From positions 152,718,961 to 152,782,960 of the forward strand of contig OZ038382.1 of the NCBI GenBank assembly GCA_964036045.1: DNA of 64,000 nucleotides. The letters are read 5' to 3'. The notes under the pieces were generated by a model. The model searched no databases. It was not told the origin of the DNA and saw only the letters and a list, made by a program, of their open reading frames with translations. The stretch comes from Eutreptiella sp. 'Long Island Sound 2002' (lineage: Eukaryota > Euglenozoa > Euglenophyceae > Eutreptiales > Eutreptiaceae). A program made the position numbers and the translations under genes. Below are positions 45,051 to 54,283 of this stretch, piece after piece (positions within the stretch are counted from its first letter, which is position 1; the number at the start of each line of letters is the position of its first letter).

Positions 45051-48000
45051 TTTGAGGTTTGAGGTTTGATTTTGCGGGTACTAGACGCCTTTCGGCCCCG
45101 GGGGGCCACCTGGTCGGGCCAGGTGATATCCTCCCCACCGGGTACTAGTGGGGGGCCCTCCAAGACGCACCTCCTGCCTGGTGGCGGAGTCCCCCGGGTT
45201 CACAGAGCTCGGAGCCCCGTCCTTCCCCGGCTTCCCCGTTTTGCCACTCCCCGGTCAGTGCATCAATTCGCAGCCGTGGCTGCGGGCGCTTACCCACTGC
45301 GTCGCCCCCCTAATGCGTGGTCGCCCGGGGCGCCGGCGCCGCCGGGCCCGTGCTACTGGCTTGTCGCCAGTGGGACCCCCTTGGGCTGGCGCGGAGGCTG
45401 CCTAGCCAAAGCATTGGGGCGTGGCGCTGTGCGCCACTACTGCCTTGGCGGGCGCAGTGCCCCGTCTGTGTGTGCGCGGCGCTCGCGGCCGGTTCGGGGG
45501 GGGTTTTCGGGCCGGCACCTGGCGTCGTGTCTCTTTCGTTTCCCCCTCCCCGCCCCGCGTGTTCCGCGCTGCGTGTGGCGGGCCGTCCCGTCCGGGTGTC
45601 CCTTACCCTCGCTCGCTGGTACGCCATTCCATGCGTTCTGTGCGTTCCGCGCGCTCGGTCCGGTTGCCCTTCCGGTAGTCCCCGCGTGTCCCTTTCGTGT
45701 GTGTGCGCTCGCGCTCTCGCGGTGTCCGCTCCCCCCCCCGCTGGGTGGTGTGGCGCGCGCATCTCGCGTGGTCCCGGCACTGGGCGCTGGTAGGGCCGTT
45801 CCACGTGGTCCGTGCCCCTCCGCGTGTCCTGCCCCGGTCCCTTGCTCCGTCTGGCGTGCTTGGGGGGGGGCGGTCCGGTCCCGGTTCCCCCCTATTTGGC
45901 TTGGGGTTATGGGGGCGGCGGCAGGGCGTCCCTGGGGGGGTGCCTTCGACCGTTGGGTGGGGCATCTGGGGTCTTGCGCTCCTCCTCTCCCGGCTGCCCG
46001 TCCACTGGGTGGGCTGCCGGGGTCCGCGTTGTGGGCGCGGGCGTGCGGGTGTGGGGGCCCTGCTCTGCCCCTGTGGGGGCCGCGCGCCGCGGGGCGGGTC
46101 CATGGCGTTCTTATGCTGGGGGGCGGGCGGGGGGGGGGAGGGGCGTGCGCCGTTTCCTCCGGCTGTGCGGCCGGGGCGAGGCCCGTAGGGCGGGGGGTCG
46201 CTCTGCCTCTTTCCGTCCCTCTGCCTTCCCTGGGCAGGCAACAAAGCGGGCGGCACTGGTGTTGTGCTGTCCATGGGGGGCGTGGCCCCCCATACCACTC
46301 CGGTTCGTGCTGACCCGGCTTTCCTGGGTACGATCTGTGCGGCGTCCCGGTGCGCAAACGTGGGCCCGCTTGTTTTCGCGGCCCCCATGTGAGCCGGCGG
46401 CTGGGGCGGGGGGGCGGGTCACACTCCGGCTCCCCTCTCGGGCGGGGGGGGCCCATCCCCCCTGCCTCGGGGGGTGGGGGCCGGGGCCCCCGCGGCTGGC
46501 GGGCTGGTGGGGGGGCGGGGGGGGGGGGTGTCGCGCCGCGGCCTCCCTGCTCTCGCTCCGGGCGGCGGCCTGCGGTACTCCTTTCTTGCCCTCTCCGTGT
46601 CGCCGGCGCGCTCCCTTCCGGCGCGCGCGTGCGGTCGGGGCTGAAGTGCCGCCCCGGGGTGGGGGGGGGTGAGGGGCGGCCCGTGGACCGCTCCCCCGGG
46701 GGCCCCAGCTGACCTGAACCCCCCCTCTGTCACCTCGGAGTGGGCTGTGGTTACGGGTGGGTCATGTGGGGCGCGGCCTCCTTCCCGTTCTGTTGTGCGC
46801 GTTGCTCCTGCACGCCGGTGTGTGTTCGCGGGAGCAGGTCCAGCTGCCGTTGCCCTTACCGCGTCGCCGTTCCTCCTGAGGGGGGGGGCGCCCCCCCGGC
46901 CCTGGGGGGGCGGAGGGCCGCGCCCGTGGCTCCCCAGCTGAGGTGGGTGCGGGGGGGGGGGGGGGGGGGGGCCCGCCCGCTCTCGGGCCATTGTGGGAGG
47001 GGGGGGGGAGGGGGGGCGCACCATGGATGTGTGCTGGGGTTGCGTGGCTGAAACCCAGAGGCTTTGCCAAACCCTGGGTGCACGGGCTGCCACTGGGTAT
47101 GGGTTGGTGGTCCAGGGGGATTATGGCAGCGGTTGGGGCCAGTGAGTGTGTTCCTCAGGGTCAATTAAGAGAAAGGAAGAAGCATGGGTATCTCACAGGG
47201 CTAGCATGGGTCAGGGGGGCCAGAGTGGCAATCCAGAGTCTCCTGTCTTATCCAGGGTGGGTGGTGTGGGAGTGTGTGCCATAAAAGCTGAGTGAGGGGG
47301 CTGGGGAGGGGGGGGGTTTGGCTTGACGCCATGGTGTGATGATCTCCTCTGCAGCTGGCGGCGCCTACTGGCCGATCGCCATTCGCCGCCCTTCCCTTGG
47401 ACCCTTTCCCTCCATAGGCGGTGGTGCCCATCAGCTTCTCACCACCCTTTGACCTTTCTCTTCCTCCTTGCCCTAACCTTCCCTCTCCCCTCCCCTTTCC
47501 CTTCCCTTGGCCTTTCCCTCTGTAGGCCACCGTGCCCACCGGCCTCACCACACTCCTTCCCTTCCCTTTCCCTTGGTCGGTTGTGCCAACGGACCAAGGG
47601 GGGGGGGGGGGGGGAGTGGGGGGGGCCCTTTGGTCCCCTGGCGATGCCTCCTGTCGGCCGGGGGGGGGGGGCGGCATGGCAGTCCTGGCCCCGGGGGCCA
47701 GCCATCGGCCGGGGGGTCGCGCCCTTCCCCCGCCCCCCTCTACCGAGAGCCGGATTCTCGCGCGGGCCCTCGCTGGGGCCCCTCATCCCCCGGCCGTTGT
47801 CGCGCGGCGCCGGCCGGTCGGGGGTGGCCGTGAGGGTTAGCGGTCAGTGGTTAGCGGGCTGCGGGGCAGCAGGTTCCCCCCCGCGCTCGTTGTCTCCGCA
47901 CTCCCTCCCGCGGGAGGTGGCGCGCCCTCTTGTGTCGTGCCGTACCGTGGGGGGGGCGTGGGCCGGGGGGCCCAGCCCCCCCCCCCAGCTCTCCCGTACC

Positions 48001-48233
48001 CGCCGTCTGGGCCTTCACCTGCGCCGCCGCTTGTGTGGGGGCTGGGGCTGCGGCGGCGGCGGGTTGTGCCGGCGGTAGCGCCAGTGGGCGAGGGCGCTGC
48101 GCAAAGCCGGGGGGAGCCAGTTGTTGGCGTCCGCATCCGTGATGCGGAGCACCACTCCCCCTTCCAGGAAGGCCGGCCACGTCGGCTCCCTGTCGGGCCA
48201 CGCCGCCCGGATCACTGACCTGAGGACCCTGGT
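45051..48233 (-). mobile_element. Insert F, probable non-LTR-type insertion in the minisatellite
   Basis: CCTCCGCCAGG occurs at both edges (45040-45050 and 48234-48244), and the minisatellite phase resumes exactly after the right copy, as expected for an 11-bp target duplication. The left edge on the minus strand ends in a short tandem tail (CCTCAAA twice), so the 3' end is at the left. Composition is very GC-rich and A-poor on the plus strand (about 3% A at 45481-46140), meaning its own sense strand is T-poor like E2's. At 47380-47600 three imperfect copies of a CCCTTCCCTTGG-containing block are found. Because the target is repetitive, the target duplication is less certain than usual. Confidence 0.55.
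48015..48233 (-). pseudogene. C-terminal end of an unknown protein in insert F
   Basis: About 70 codons open from the 5' edge of F to a stop, with well-mixed residues (EGGVVLRITDADANNWLPPA), then a Pro-rich stretch and a basic end (HKRRRR). It reads like the end of an element-encoded protein cut off at the 5' side by truncation. I cannot assign it. The frame upstream of 48233 is minisatellite and not part of it. Confidence 0.35.
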
Positions 48234-48244
48234 CCTCCGCCAGG

Positions 48245-49265
48245 AGTGGCGAGGGACCCCACCAACACACCACACACCACACACCACCGCCGCCAACGGA
48301 CCCCAGCCAGGAGTGGCGGGGAGTAGCACACGGGAACCTCCGCCAGGAGTGGCGAGGGACCCCACCAACACACCACACACCACACACCACCGCCGCCAAC
48401 GGACCCCAGCCAGGAGTGGCGGGGACCGCTCACCACCACCGGCAGCGAAACCCAGCCAGGAGTGGCGGGGAGTAGCACACAGGGACCTCCGCCAGGAGTG
48501 GCGAGGGACCAACCACACCACACACCAACCACAACCCCAACAACACACCACCGCCACACACCACACACCACCGCCGCCAGCGGACCCCAGCCAGGAGTGG
48601 CGGGGACCGCCCACCACCAGCGGCAGCGAAACCCAGCCAGGAGTGGCGGGGAGTAACACACAGAAACCTCCGCCAGGAGTGGCGAGGGACCAAGCACACC
48701 ACACACCAGCCACAACCCCACCAACACACCACCGCCACACACCACACACCACACAGCAACGCCGCAAACGGACCCCAGCCAGGAGTGGAGGGGACCGCCC
48801 AGCACCAGCGGCAGCGATACCCAGCCAGGAGTGGCGGGGAGTAGCACACAGGAACCTCCGCCAGGAGTGGCGAGGGACCAACCACACCACACACCAGCCA
48901 CAACCCCACCAACACACCACCACCACACACCACACACCACACACCACCGCCGCCAATGGACCCCAGCCAGGAGTGGCGGGGACCGCCCACCACCACCGGC
49001 AGCGAAACCCAGCCAGGAGTTGCGGGGAGTAGCACACAGGAACCTCCGCCAGGAGAGGCGAGGGACCAACCACACCACACACCAGCCACAACCCCACCAA
49101 CACACCACCGCCACACACCACACACCACACACCACCGCCGCCAGCGGACCCCAGCCAGGAGTGGCGGGGACCGCCCACCACCACCGGCAGCGAAACCCAG
49201 CCAGGAGTGGCGGGGAGTAGCACACAGGAACCTCCGCCAGGAGTGGCGAGGGACCAACCACACCA
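48245..49265 (+). repeat. 188-bp minisatellite, right array
   Basis: GGACCCCAGCCAGGAG-type landmarks lie at 48401, 48582, 48770, 48958 and 49146, spacing 181, 188, 188 and 188 bp, preceded by one short 103-bp unit. Every full unit repeats a CCAGGAGTGGCG core three times. The minus-strand translation gives repeated Trp/Cys/Gly-rich peptides in all frames, with no sign of selection on any one. Confidence 0.9.
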
Positions 49266-49990
49266 CACACCAGCCACAGAGCAAGCGCCAGCCGAGGGAA
49301 GCCAAAGGGGGGAACGGCCAGGCCGCCCCCCCCCCCCCCCCCAAAAAAAAGTGGGAGGGAAGGGGGGCAGGGGGGGGCCGCGCGAAAACAGCCCACAGCC
49401 ACCAAACAGCCCGCCAACAACACAGAAGGTGGCCAAACCCCCCACCCAGAGGGCACCGAAGACAGGGCCCCAAAAAGGCACGGGGGGACCACCCAACCAA
49501 AACCGGCAACACCAAGCCAGGAACAGCGGCCCAGCAGGAAAAGGGGCACCGTAACAAGCAGACAAACACCAAAAAAAAAAAAAAAAAAAAGCCAGCAGCC
49601 CAGCCCGAAAGAAAGGAGACGGGGGGAAAGACCACAAGGCCCGGGACAGGGACACCCAGCAACCGGAAAAAAAAAAGCGCAAAAAACACACCCCGACAAC
49701 CCAGCCAAGAAGGGCGGGGCACAGCCGAGACCCGGGCCCAGCACGCACGCCCACACCGCACGCCGGAACCGGAAACGGCGGGGGGCAAGGGAAACGTGCA
49801 CGAAACCACACACGACCTGAAAGCAGGCCGACACCAAAGCCCAACCACGAACACCACAAACAGCCGGCAAAAGGGGGACAACACCACAAACCGAGCCCAA
49901 ACACACCCACCCAAGACCCCAGCCACGACGGGCAGGGGTTAACAAAACCCACGACCAACCGCAACCCGGACCCAAGCACAAACGCAAGCC
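49266..49990 (+). other. Second nearly T-free tract
   Basis: About seven T in 700 bases by eye, with a C-run and A-runs (20 A at 49571-49590). It continues the composition of the tract at 42766-44600 beyond the minisatellite. The bias ends rather abruptly near 49990. Confidence 0.85.
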
Positions 49991-50482
49991 AACAGTAGGA
50001 AACCCAGTGCCCACAGCCCGGGCACTGAGGCAGCCCGTGCCATGCAGGTGACCCGGCCAAACGAGATCCGGAGACCGGGGGTAAGGCTGCATCCCAAGGC
50101 CAGCGCTGCTTTGGGACTCGAGGCGGAGCGTGCAACACCCAAGCGCCTCGGAACCCTAGTACCAAGAACATGCATGCATGCCTTGGGAAAGGGATACGCC
50201 AGGAAGTCCGGTGAACCCCTAGGGTTCCGCCCAAAGGAGGGGACGTGCGCAAGCACGGGGGCACACCCTCCCGGCGAGACAAGCACGTCACGCTGGCGGC
50301 GATCAGCCCTCCCGGTGTAGCCCGGGGCCGCTTTGTTGGGGGCCAACAGTCAGGTCTAGCGGGATGTAAGCCGCCTCCCCTCTTCACGAGCGGAGCCTCT
50401 TCCTGTTCGTCACAGGGGCGACGCCAGGGGGAACCATGGGGCGCCTCTCCACGACCGAGTGCACCTACCTACCTACCTACCT
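49991..50482 (+). other. Right end of E2 with (ACCT)n tail
   Basis: Normal base composition, no recognisable protein. It ends CCGAGTGC followed by about five ACCT units at 50463-50482 and then B sequence. The final 28 bp equal the end of E1; further upstream the two differ. Confidence 0.6.
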
Positions 50483-51327
50483 GTGCATTCCCACTCGAAG
50501 TCTGCCTGAAACATTGCAGTCAGAGGGGCTGTGACAGCTTGGAACCCTTCGACAAACTGCTGGTAAAATCCACACAATCCAATGAACTGTCGAACTTGAT
50601 GAACCGTAGTTGGCGGAGGCCAACCTCGAATGACCTTGATCTTTTCGGGGTCCATGTGTACTCCATCTTGGTCGATGATGTATCCACAGAAGGGTACTCG
50701 ACTCTGAAAGAATGTGGATTTATCGATGCAGGGAAAGAGCTGGTGCTTACGGAGTAGTTCATGTACCAGGTCGAGGTGTCGTTGGTGTTCGTCCGCATCC
50801 TTCGAGAAGACGAGGATGTCGTCAATGTACACCCATACAAAGATCCCCAAGTGGTCTCGAAGGACATCGTTCACGACGCGTTGGAACGTCGATGGCGCAT
50901 TACAGAGGCCAAAGGGCATAACAACCCACTCGAAGGCGCCAAATTGTGTGTTGAAGGCGATTTTCTCGATATCTTCGTCTTGAATTCGGATCTGGTGGAA
51001 CCCACTAACAAGGTCAATCTTTGAGAATACGGTGGAACCCCCCAGTGTACTCAAGATGGATTGGATCGATGGCAAGGGATACCGATCTCGTACAGTTCGT
51101 GTATTCAACGCTCGGTAGTCGACGCACATACGCCATTTACCATTCGCTTTCTTCACCAGTAGGCAACCCGCTCCGTATGGACTCGAGGATGGTCTGATGC
51201 GACCAGATCGATGCAACTTGTCCAATTGTCGTCGAAGTTCATCTAGTTGGCTCGGATCCATTTTGTAAGGGTGTACCCACGGTGGATTGTCTTCCGAATC
51301 GAGGCGTATTCGATGATCTCTTCCAGG
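50483..51327 (-). pseudogene. Element B reverse transcriptase
   Basis: Motifs in order: SSPYGAGCLLVKKANGKWRM, VDYRALNTRTVRDRYPLP, FSKIDLVSGFHQIRI (motif A), MPFGLCNAPSTFQRVV (motif B), WVYIDDILVFSKD (motif C, standard Tyr-x-Asp-Asp) and RQFIGLCGFYQQF. Nothing catalytic is missing. A TGA at 51328-51330 replaces what is normally Arg in the segment just before the RT and separates it from the protease. The 3' side is cut by the E2 tail; the RNase H continuation is at 38802 and below. Confidence 0.92.
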
Positions 51328-52316
51328 TCAATGCGGAGGTAGGTCTCCATACTCCGCTTTCTCCCGGTCGTGGAGGTCCGCCCACTTGTGTAGTCGATTC
51401 GGTAGTTTGCGTCGTACGGGGTCAAGCCCGTCATCATTGCCATCACTGGCTTGCATCTTATACATTTCATCGACCGGCACTGCTGGTCGAGGCATGCAAC
51501 ACAGAAATACTTGATCTCCCGTGAGATCAGATCGACGGATCTCTCTTTTGAGTTTCGGCAACGAAATGTACTCAATCTCCATATCGCTGCACTCCTCATT
51601 GGTGATACCATCGTCCGTTTCGGACTCATCGTACATGTCAGTACCGCGCTGAACGTGTGTCGACGAGTGTAGGTCAGGGTGTTCGTTGGCATGTGGGGTA
51701 GGATTCCCAACCGGACTCGCTTTCGAGGAACTGGATGAAAGTATCGAAAGAAGGTCCAGCTTCGAAGCTGCTTGAAACTGCAGCTGGGTGGAATGTCTTG
51801 ATTCGCCAAAAGACAACCGGTACGAAATCGAACCATGTTGGATGTCGGCGTATCGCTCCTTCCAGTTGACAGTTGGATTGTAGCTTCGAAGCCATGGTAG
51901 TTCAAGCACTACATCCGGCAAAATCTCCAAGACCTTGAAGTGATGACGAAATACAAGCTCTCCAACTCGAGCATAAGCTCGCGTGTAGTACCGTACTTCG
52001 ACTTGGACACCTCCGGCTGTCAAGACATGTCCAGGGTTTCTCAGTTTATAGAGGGGAAGTCGCGCCCTCTTTGCTGTTTGCATCGACATAAAGTCGCTGG
52101 TCGCCCCACAGTCGACCAACAGTTCCACGCTGGAGTCAAAGGAGTCTTCACGACATGCGCAAATGCGCCCTCGAACCGTGAAAAGAGACGCATGCTGAGG
52201 CTCGGTTCCTTCGACAGTGACACCTCCAAGCGTCGAATTCTTTTCAGGTTTATTGGTGCTGGTGGTGGTGTTCAGCTCTTCTCGAGGACGTCCGCCACGG
52301 TCTTCGGAATTGTTTT
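51328..52316 (-). pseudogene. Element B protease region
   Basis: The retroviral-type aspartic protease shows LLVDCGATSDFM (Asp-Cys-Gly instead of Asp-Ser/Thr-Gly) and, about 70 residues later, ILPDVVLELPWLRSYNP. A Ser-rich linker and an acidic segment follow before the RT. The frame has no ATG between gag and the protease and lies one base back relative to gag, so a -1 frameshift during translation is the likely mode of expression. It ends at the TGA mentioned for the RT. Confidence 0.88.
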
Positions 52317-53912
52317 CTAGGCCGTTGTAGGCCTTTCTCTGCTCTTGGAGCGGGATCGAAACCGTCCCTTGCTGTCTCGACTTTGATCTCGTTTCGGTGT
52401 GTTCGACCGTGATTCCCGACGTTCTCGTCCTCGGGATGGCGGTCGACCTTTTGGACAGTCACGGGCCAAGTGTCCTTGTTCGCCACAATTGTAGCAACGT
52501 CTGCTTTCTCGACCATCTTGGCGTCCGCCATGTTGACGTCCGAACCGTTCACCAATGTAGGCATGTAACTCTTCTCGGAGCTTGGCAATTGCATCGAGAT
52601 TCATCGGCTCTGCCACGGTCGAAGCCGTGGGCGCCGCAGCTGGGGTCGGCATTGGGGTGACGTGTGGTGTTGGCATAGGGTTGGATGGAAACGTGGAAGT
52701 CGAAGTAGGTGGGACCATCATAGGCAGGGGTCTCGACACTGCAGGACCCAGGGTCTGATCTGATGTCGTTCTCGATGCGTTCTGTACCTCTTCCATTTGA
52801 TACCCAGCCGCAATGTAGGCTTCCGCGATGGTCTCTACCAAGGTATCGAGTCCAACTGGATTATTAGAACGCCATCTCGAACGGACTTCAACGATGTACT
52901 GCCGACGCACAGCGTCATTCGAGAAACCTTCAACAAATCGAGAGCTGACGAGGAAACCCATCTGGAGTTCACTGGTGTTTACCTTCGACTTGATAACGCA
53001 TGTACGAAATTCTCGAACGTAATCTGCATGTCGGGGGAACTCGCTCTCTTTCAAGCTCAACATTCTCGACAAATACACTGGCTCATGGGATATGCAGTCG
53101 AAACGCTGGCCTAACACACGCATGAGCTCGAACCAGTCATCCTGTACAACTTTCGTCAGGCGATGATAGTACTCAGCGGCATCACCATCGAGGAGGAATG
53201 ACATCGTTGCTGCCTGATCGACGGGTGAGGTGATGTCCGACAAAGTGAAGGCTCGTAGTAAATCTTCTTTCCATGTTAGAAATTCTCCACATCCAGGTTT
53301 ACCCGTGAACCTCTTGACCAGTTTGTTCAGGCGCTCGACGCGGCGTCCCAAAATCTCCTGCGAAGGAGCACGTTGAACTACGAACTGGGGTAGTGGTTCG
53401 AAGGTAGGTCGCTGTGGAAGTGGTTGTTGTGGAGGGTGAGGTTGGTTCGAATTCGAAGAAGACGGCGGTTGTGGTTGTGCAAACTGGATGTTGTTTGGAG
53501 GTGGTGGACTCGAAGTTCGTATAAATTCGTTGAGAAGAGCGTAACATTGTGCCAATTCATGTTCTACGCGTCGAAGTTCATTTGCAGCAACTTGAGTTGC
53601 ATTTTCCGTCGAGGACTGCAAGGTATCGATGCGCTGGCCAGTTGCTGCTGTAGCACTTGCTGCTTTTGCCTGCAATACATCGATGCGCTGTTCCAATTCG
53701 ATAACTTTGGCTTGAGTATCTGCAAGCTTCTGCGAACAGCTGTGAAGATCACGAGAGAGACATGGAAACCACTCGCTTTCTCGACTAGCGATGCGCTCTG
53801 CGATGAACTTCTCTAACGAGGTCGAAAATTCGTGATGCAAGGGTGAATCACTTCGAAACAAACTGTCTCTGATGAAATGCAGCATAGCTGCGTCGTCGAA
53901 GCGCCGCTCCAT
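52317..53912 (-). CDS. gag: Element B Gag
   Basis: 531 codons from ATG at 53910-53912, uninterrupted. An N-terminal region (FIRDSLFRSDSPLHH) is followed by a probable coiled coil (around VIELEQRIDVLQ and ELRRVEHELAQCYALL), a Pro/Gln-rich stretch, the capsid-type gag domain (FLTWKEDLLRAFTL, then FVEGFSNDAVRRQYIVEV), and one CCHC zinc knuckle (CYNCGEQGHLARDC) with a Arg/Ser-rich tail. It overlaps the protease frame. As B is otherwise broken, this is an intact ORF in a dead element. Confidence 0.92.
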   Translation of the reverse strand: MERRFDDAAMLHFIRDSLFRSDSPLHHEFSTSLEKFIAERIASRESEWFPCLSRDLHSCSQKLADTQAKVIELEQRIDVLQAKAASATAATGQRIDTLQSSTENATQVAANELRRVEHELAQCYALLNEFIRTSSPPPPNNIQFAQPQPPSSSNSNQPHPPQQPLPQRPTFEPLPQFVVQRAPSQEILGRRVERLNKLVKRFTGKPGCGEFLTWKEDLLRAFTLSDITSPVDQAATMSFLLDGDAAEYYHRLTKVVQDDWFELMRVLGQRFDCISHEPVYLSRMLSLKESEFPRHADYVREFRTCVIKSKVNTSELQMGFLVSSRFVEGFSNDAVRRQYIVEVRSRWRSNNPVGLDTLVETIAEAYIAAGYQMEEVQNASRTTSDQTLGPAVSRPLPMMVPPTSTSTFPSNPMPTPHVTPMPTPAAAPTASTVAEPMNLDAIAKLREELHAYIGERFGRQHGGRQDGRESRRCYNCGEQGHLARDCPKGRPPSRGRERRESRSNTPKRDQSRDSKGRFRSRSKSRERPTTA

Positions 53913-53991
53913 TGTAGATCGAAGTCCAAATCAAGTTGACGGCGTTGCGGCGTCGAAGATTGATCTCGAAGATTGATCCTCCCCGCCACCT

Positions 53992-54003
53992 AGCTGGCTA
54001 CCA
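53992..54003 (-). other. Element B primer-binding site
   Basis: Two bases inside the 5' LTR the minus strand reads TGGTAGCCAGCT. The TGG start fits a tRNA CCA end. The tRNA identity was not established. Confidence 0.6.
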
Positions 54004-54005
54004 CT

Positions 54006-54279
54006 TGTTGTGGTTTGTTTCTTGGGAACTCGACTGAGCCTCTTGTTTCTCGAAAATCCCAAAATACGACAAACCTCTTCTGCGCAGGATCTTTAGACGG
54101 GGCACCAAAAATAACACAATCTCGAAGACATAAACCCTGTTCAAAGATCGAAGTATCTTACAGCGCTCATTCACAGTTGGCATTCGATGCTTCTTTATTA
54201 TTCACAGACTGTCAACGCGATTGCGACTGCGACTTGCGACTTGCGCGCTGCTGCGCTGCTGCTGTTCGAAGCCATAACA
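54006..54279 (-). repeat. Element B 5' LTR
   Basis: 274 bp, TG...CA on the minus strand, next to the primer-binding site and gag. Followed by the target copy CTAG at 54280-54283. About six differences from the 3' LTR. Confidence 0.93.
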
Positions 54280-54283
54280 CTAG

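Larger units (their letters stand above)
42167..50482 (+). mobile_element. Segment E2 of unknown class, T-depleted
   Basis: An 8.3-kb block between the two B copies. The left 600 bp are of normal composition and include a possible intron. From about 42766 the plus strand becomes almost T-free up to about 49990, apart from insert F. A minisatellite occupies 44600-45050 and 48245-49265. The last 490 bp are of normal composition and end in the same CCGAGTGC-(ACCT)n tail as E1. The tail suggests a non-LTR element read on the plus strand, but no coding domain supports this. The very long minus-strand frames here result from the absence of A on that strand. Confidence 0.5.
19143..54279 (-). mobile_element. 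Element B: Ty3/gypsy LTR retrotransposon with an extra ORF
   Basis: It is bounded by 274-bp LTRs (TG...CA) and by CTAG at 19139-19142 and 54280-54283. Order on the minus strand: LTR, gag, protease, RT, RNase H, integrase with chromodomain-like end, a long third ORF of unknown function, LTR. It is broken by C (in the third ORF), by E1 and E2 (around the RT) and by a 2.1-kb duplication of protease-RT. All of its own sequence is heavily enriched in the tetranucleotide TCGA, which separates B DNA from its inserts by eye. Confidence 0.9.

Noticed and set aside
45051-45075. TTTGAGG repeats as telomeric DNA
   Set aside because: Only two units, not a known telomere sequence, and in the position of a retroelement tail.
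42720-45138. Minus-strand open frames of 770, 792 and 555 codons
   Set aside because: The minus strand here has almost no A, and every stop codon contains A, so all frames stay open. Three overlapping frames are open at once and translate to Cys/Leu/Val-rich low-complexity sequence.
45066-46672. Plus-strand frames of 415 and 286 codons in insert F
   Set aside because: GC-rich, A-poor DNA with few stops in any frame; several frames and the opposite strand are open together, and no motif is seen.
48015-50387. Minus-strand open frames of 790, 626 and 498 codons over the right minisatellite
   Set aside because: Same cause: an A-poor strand and a repeat whose period keeps frames open. The repeats are translated in several frames with no preference. 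Only the last 70 codons within insert F look like real protein.
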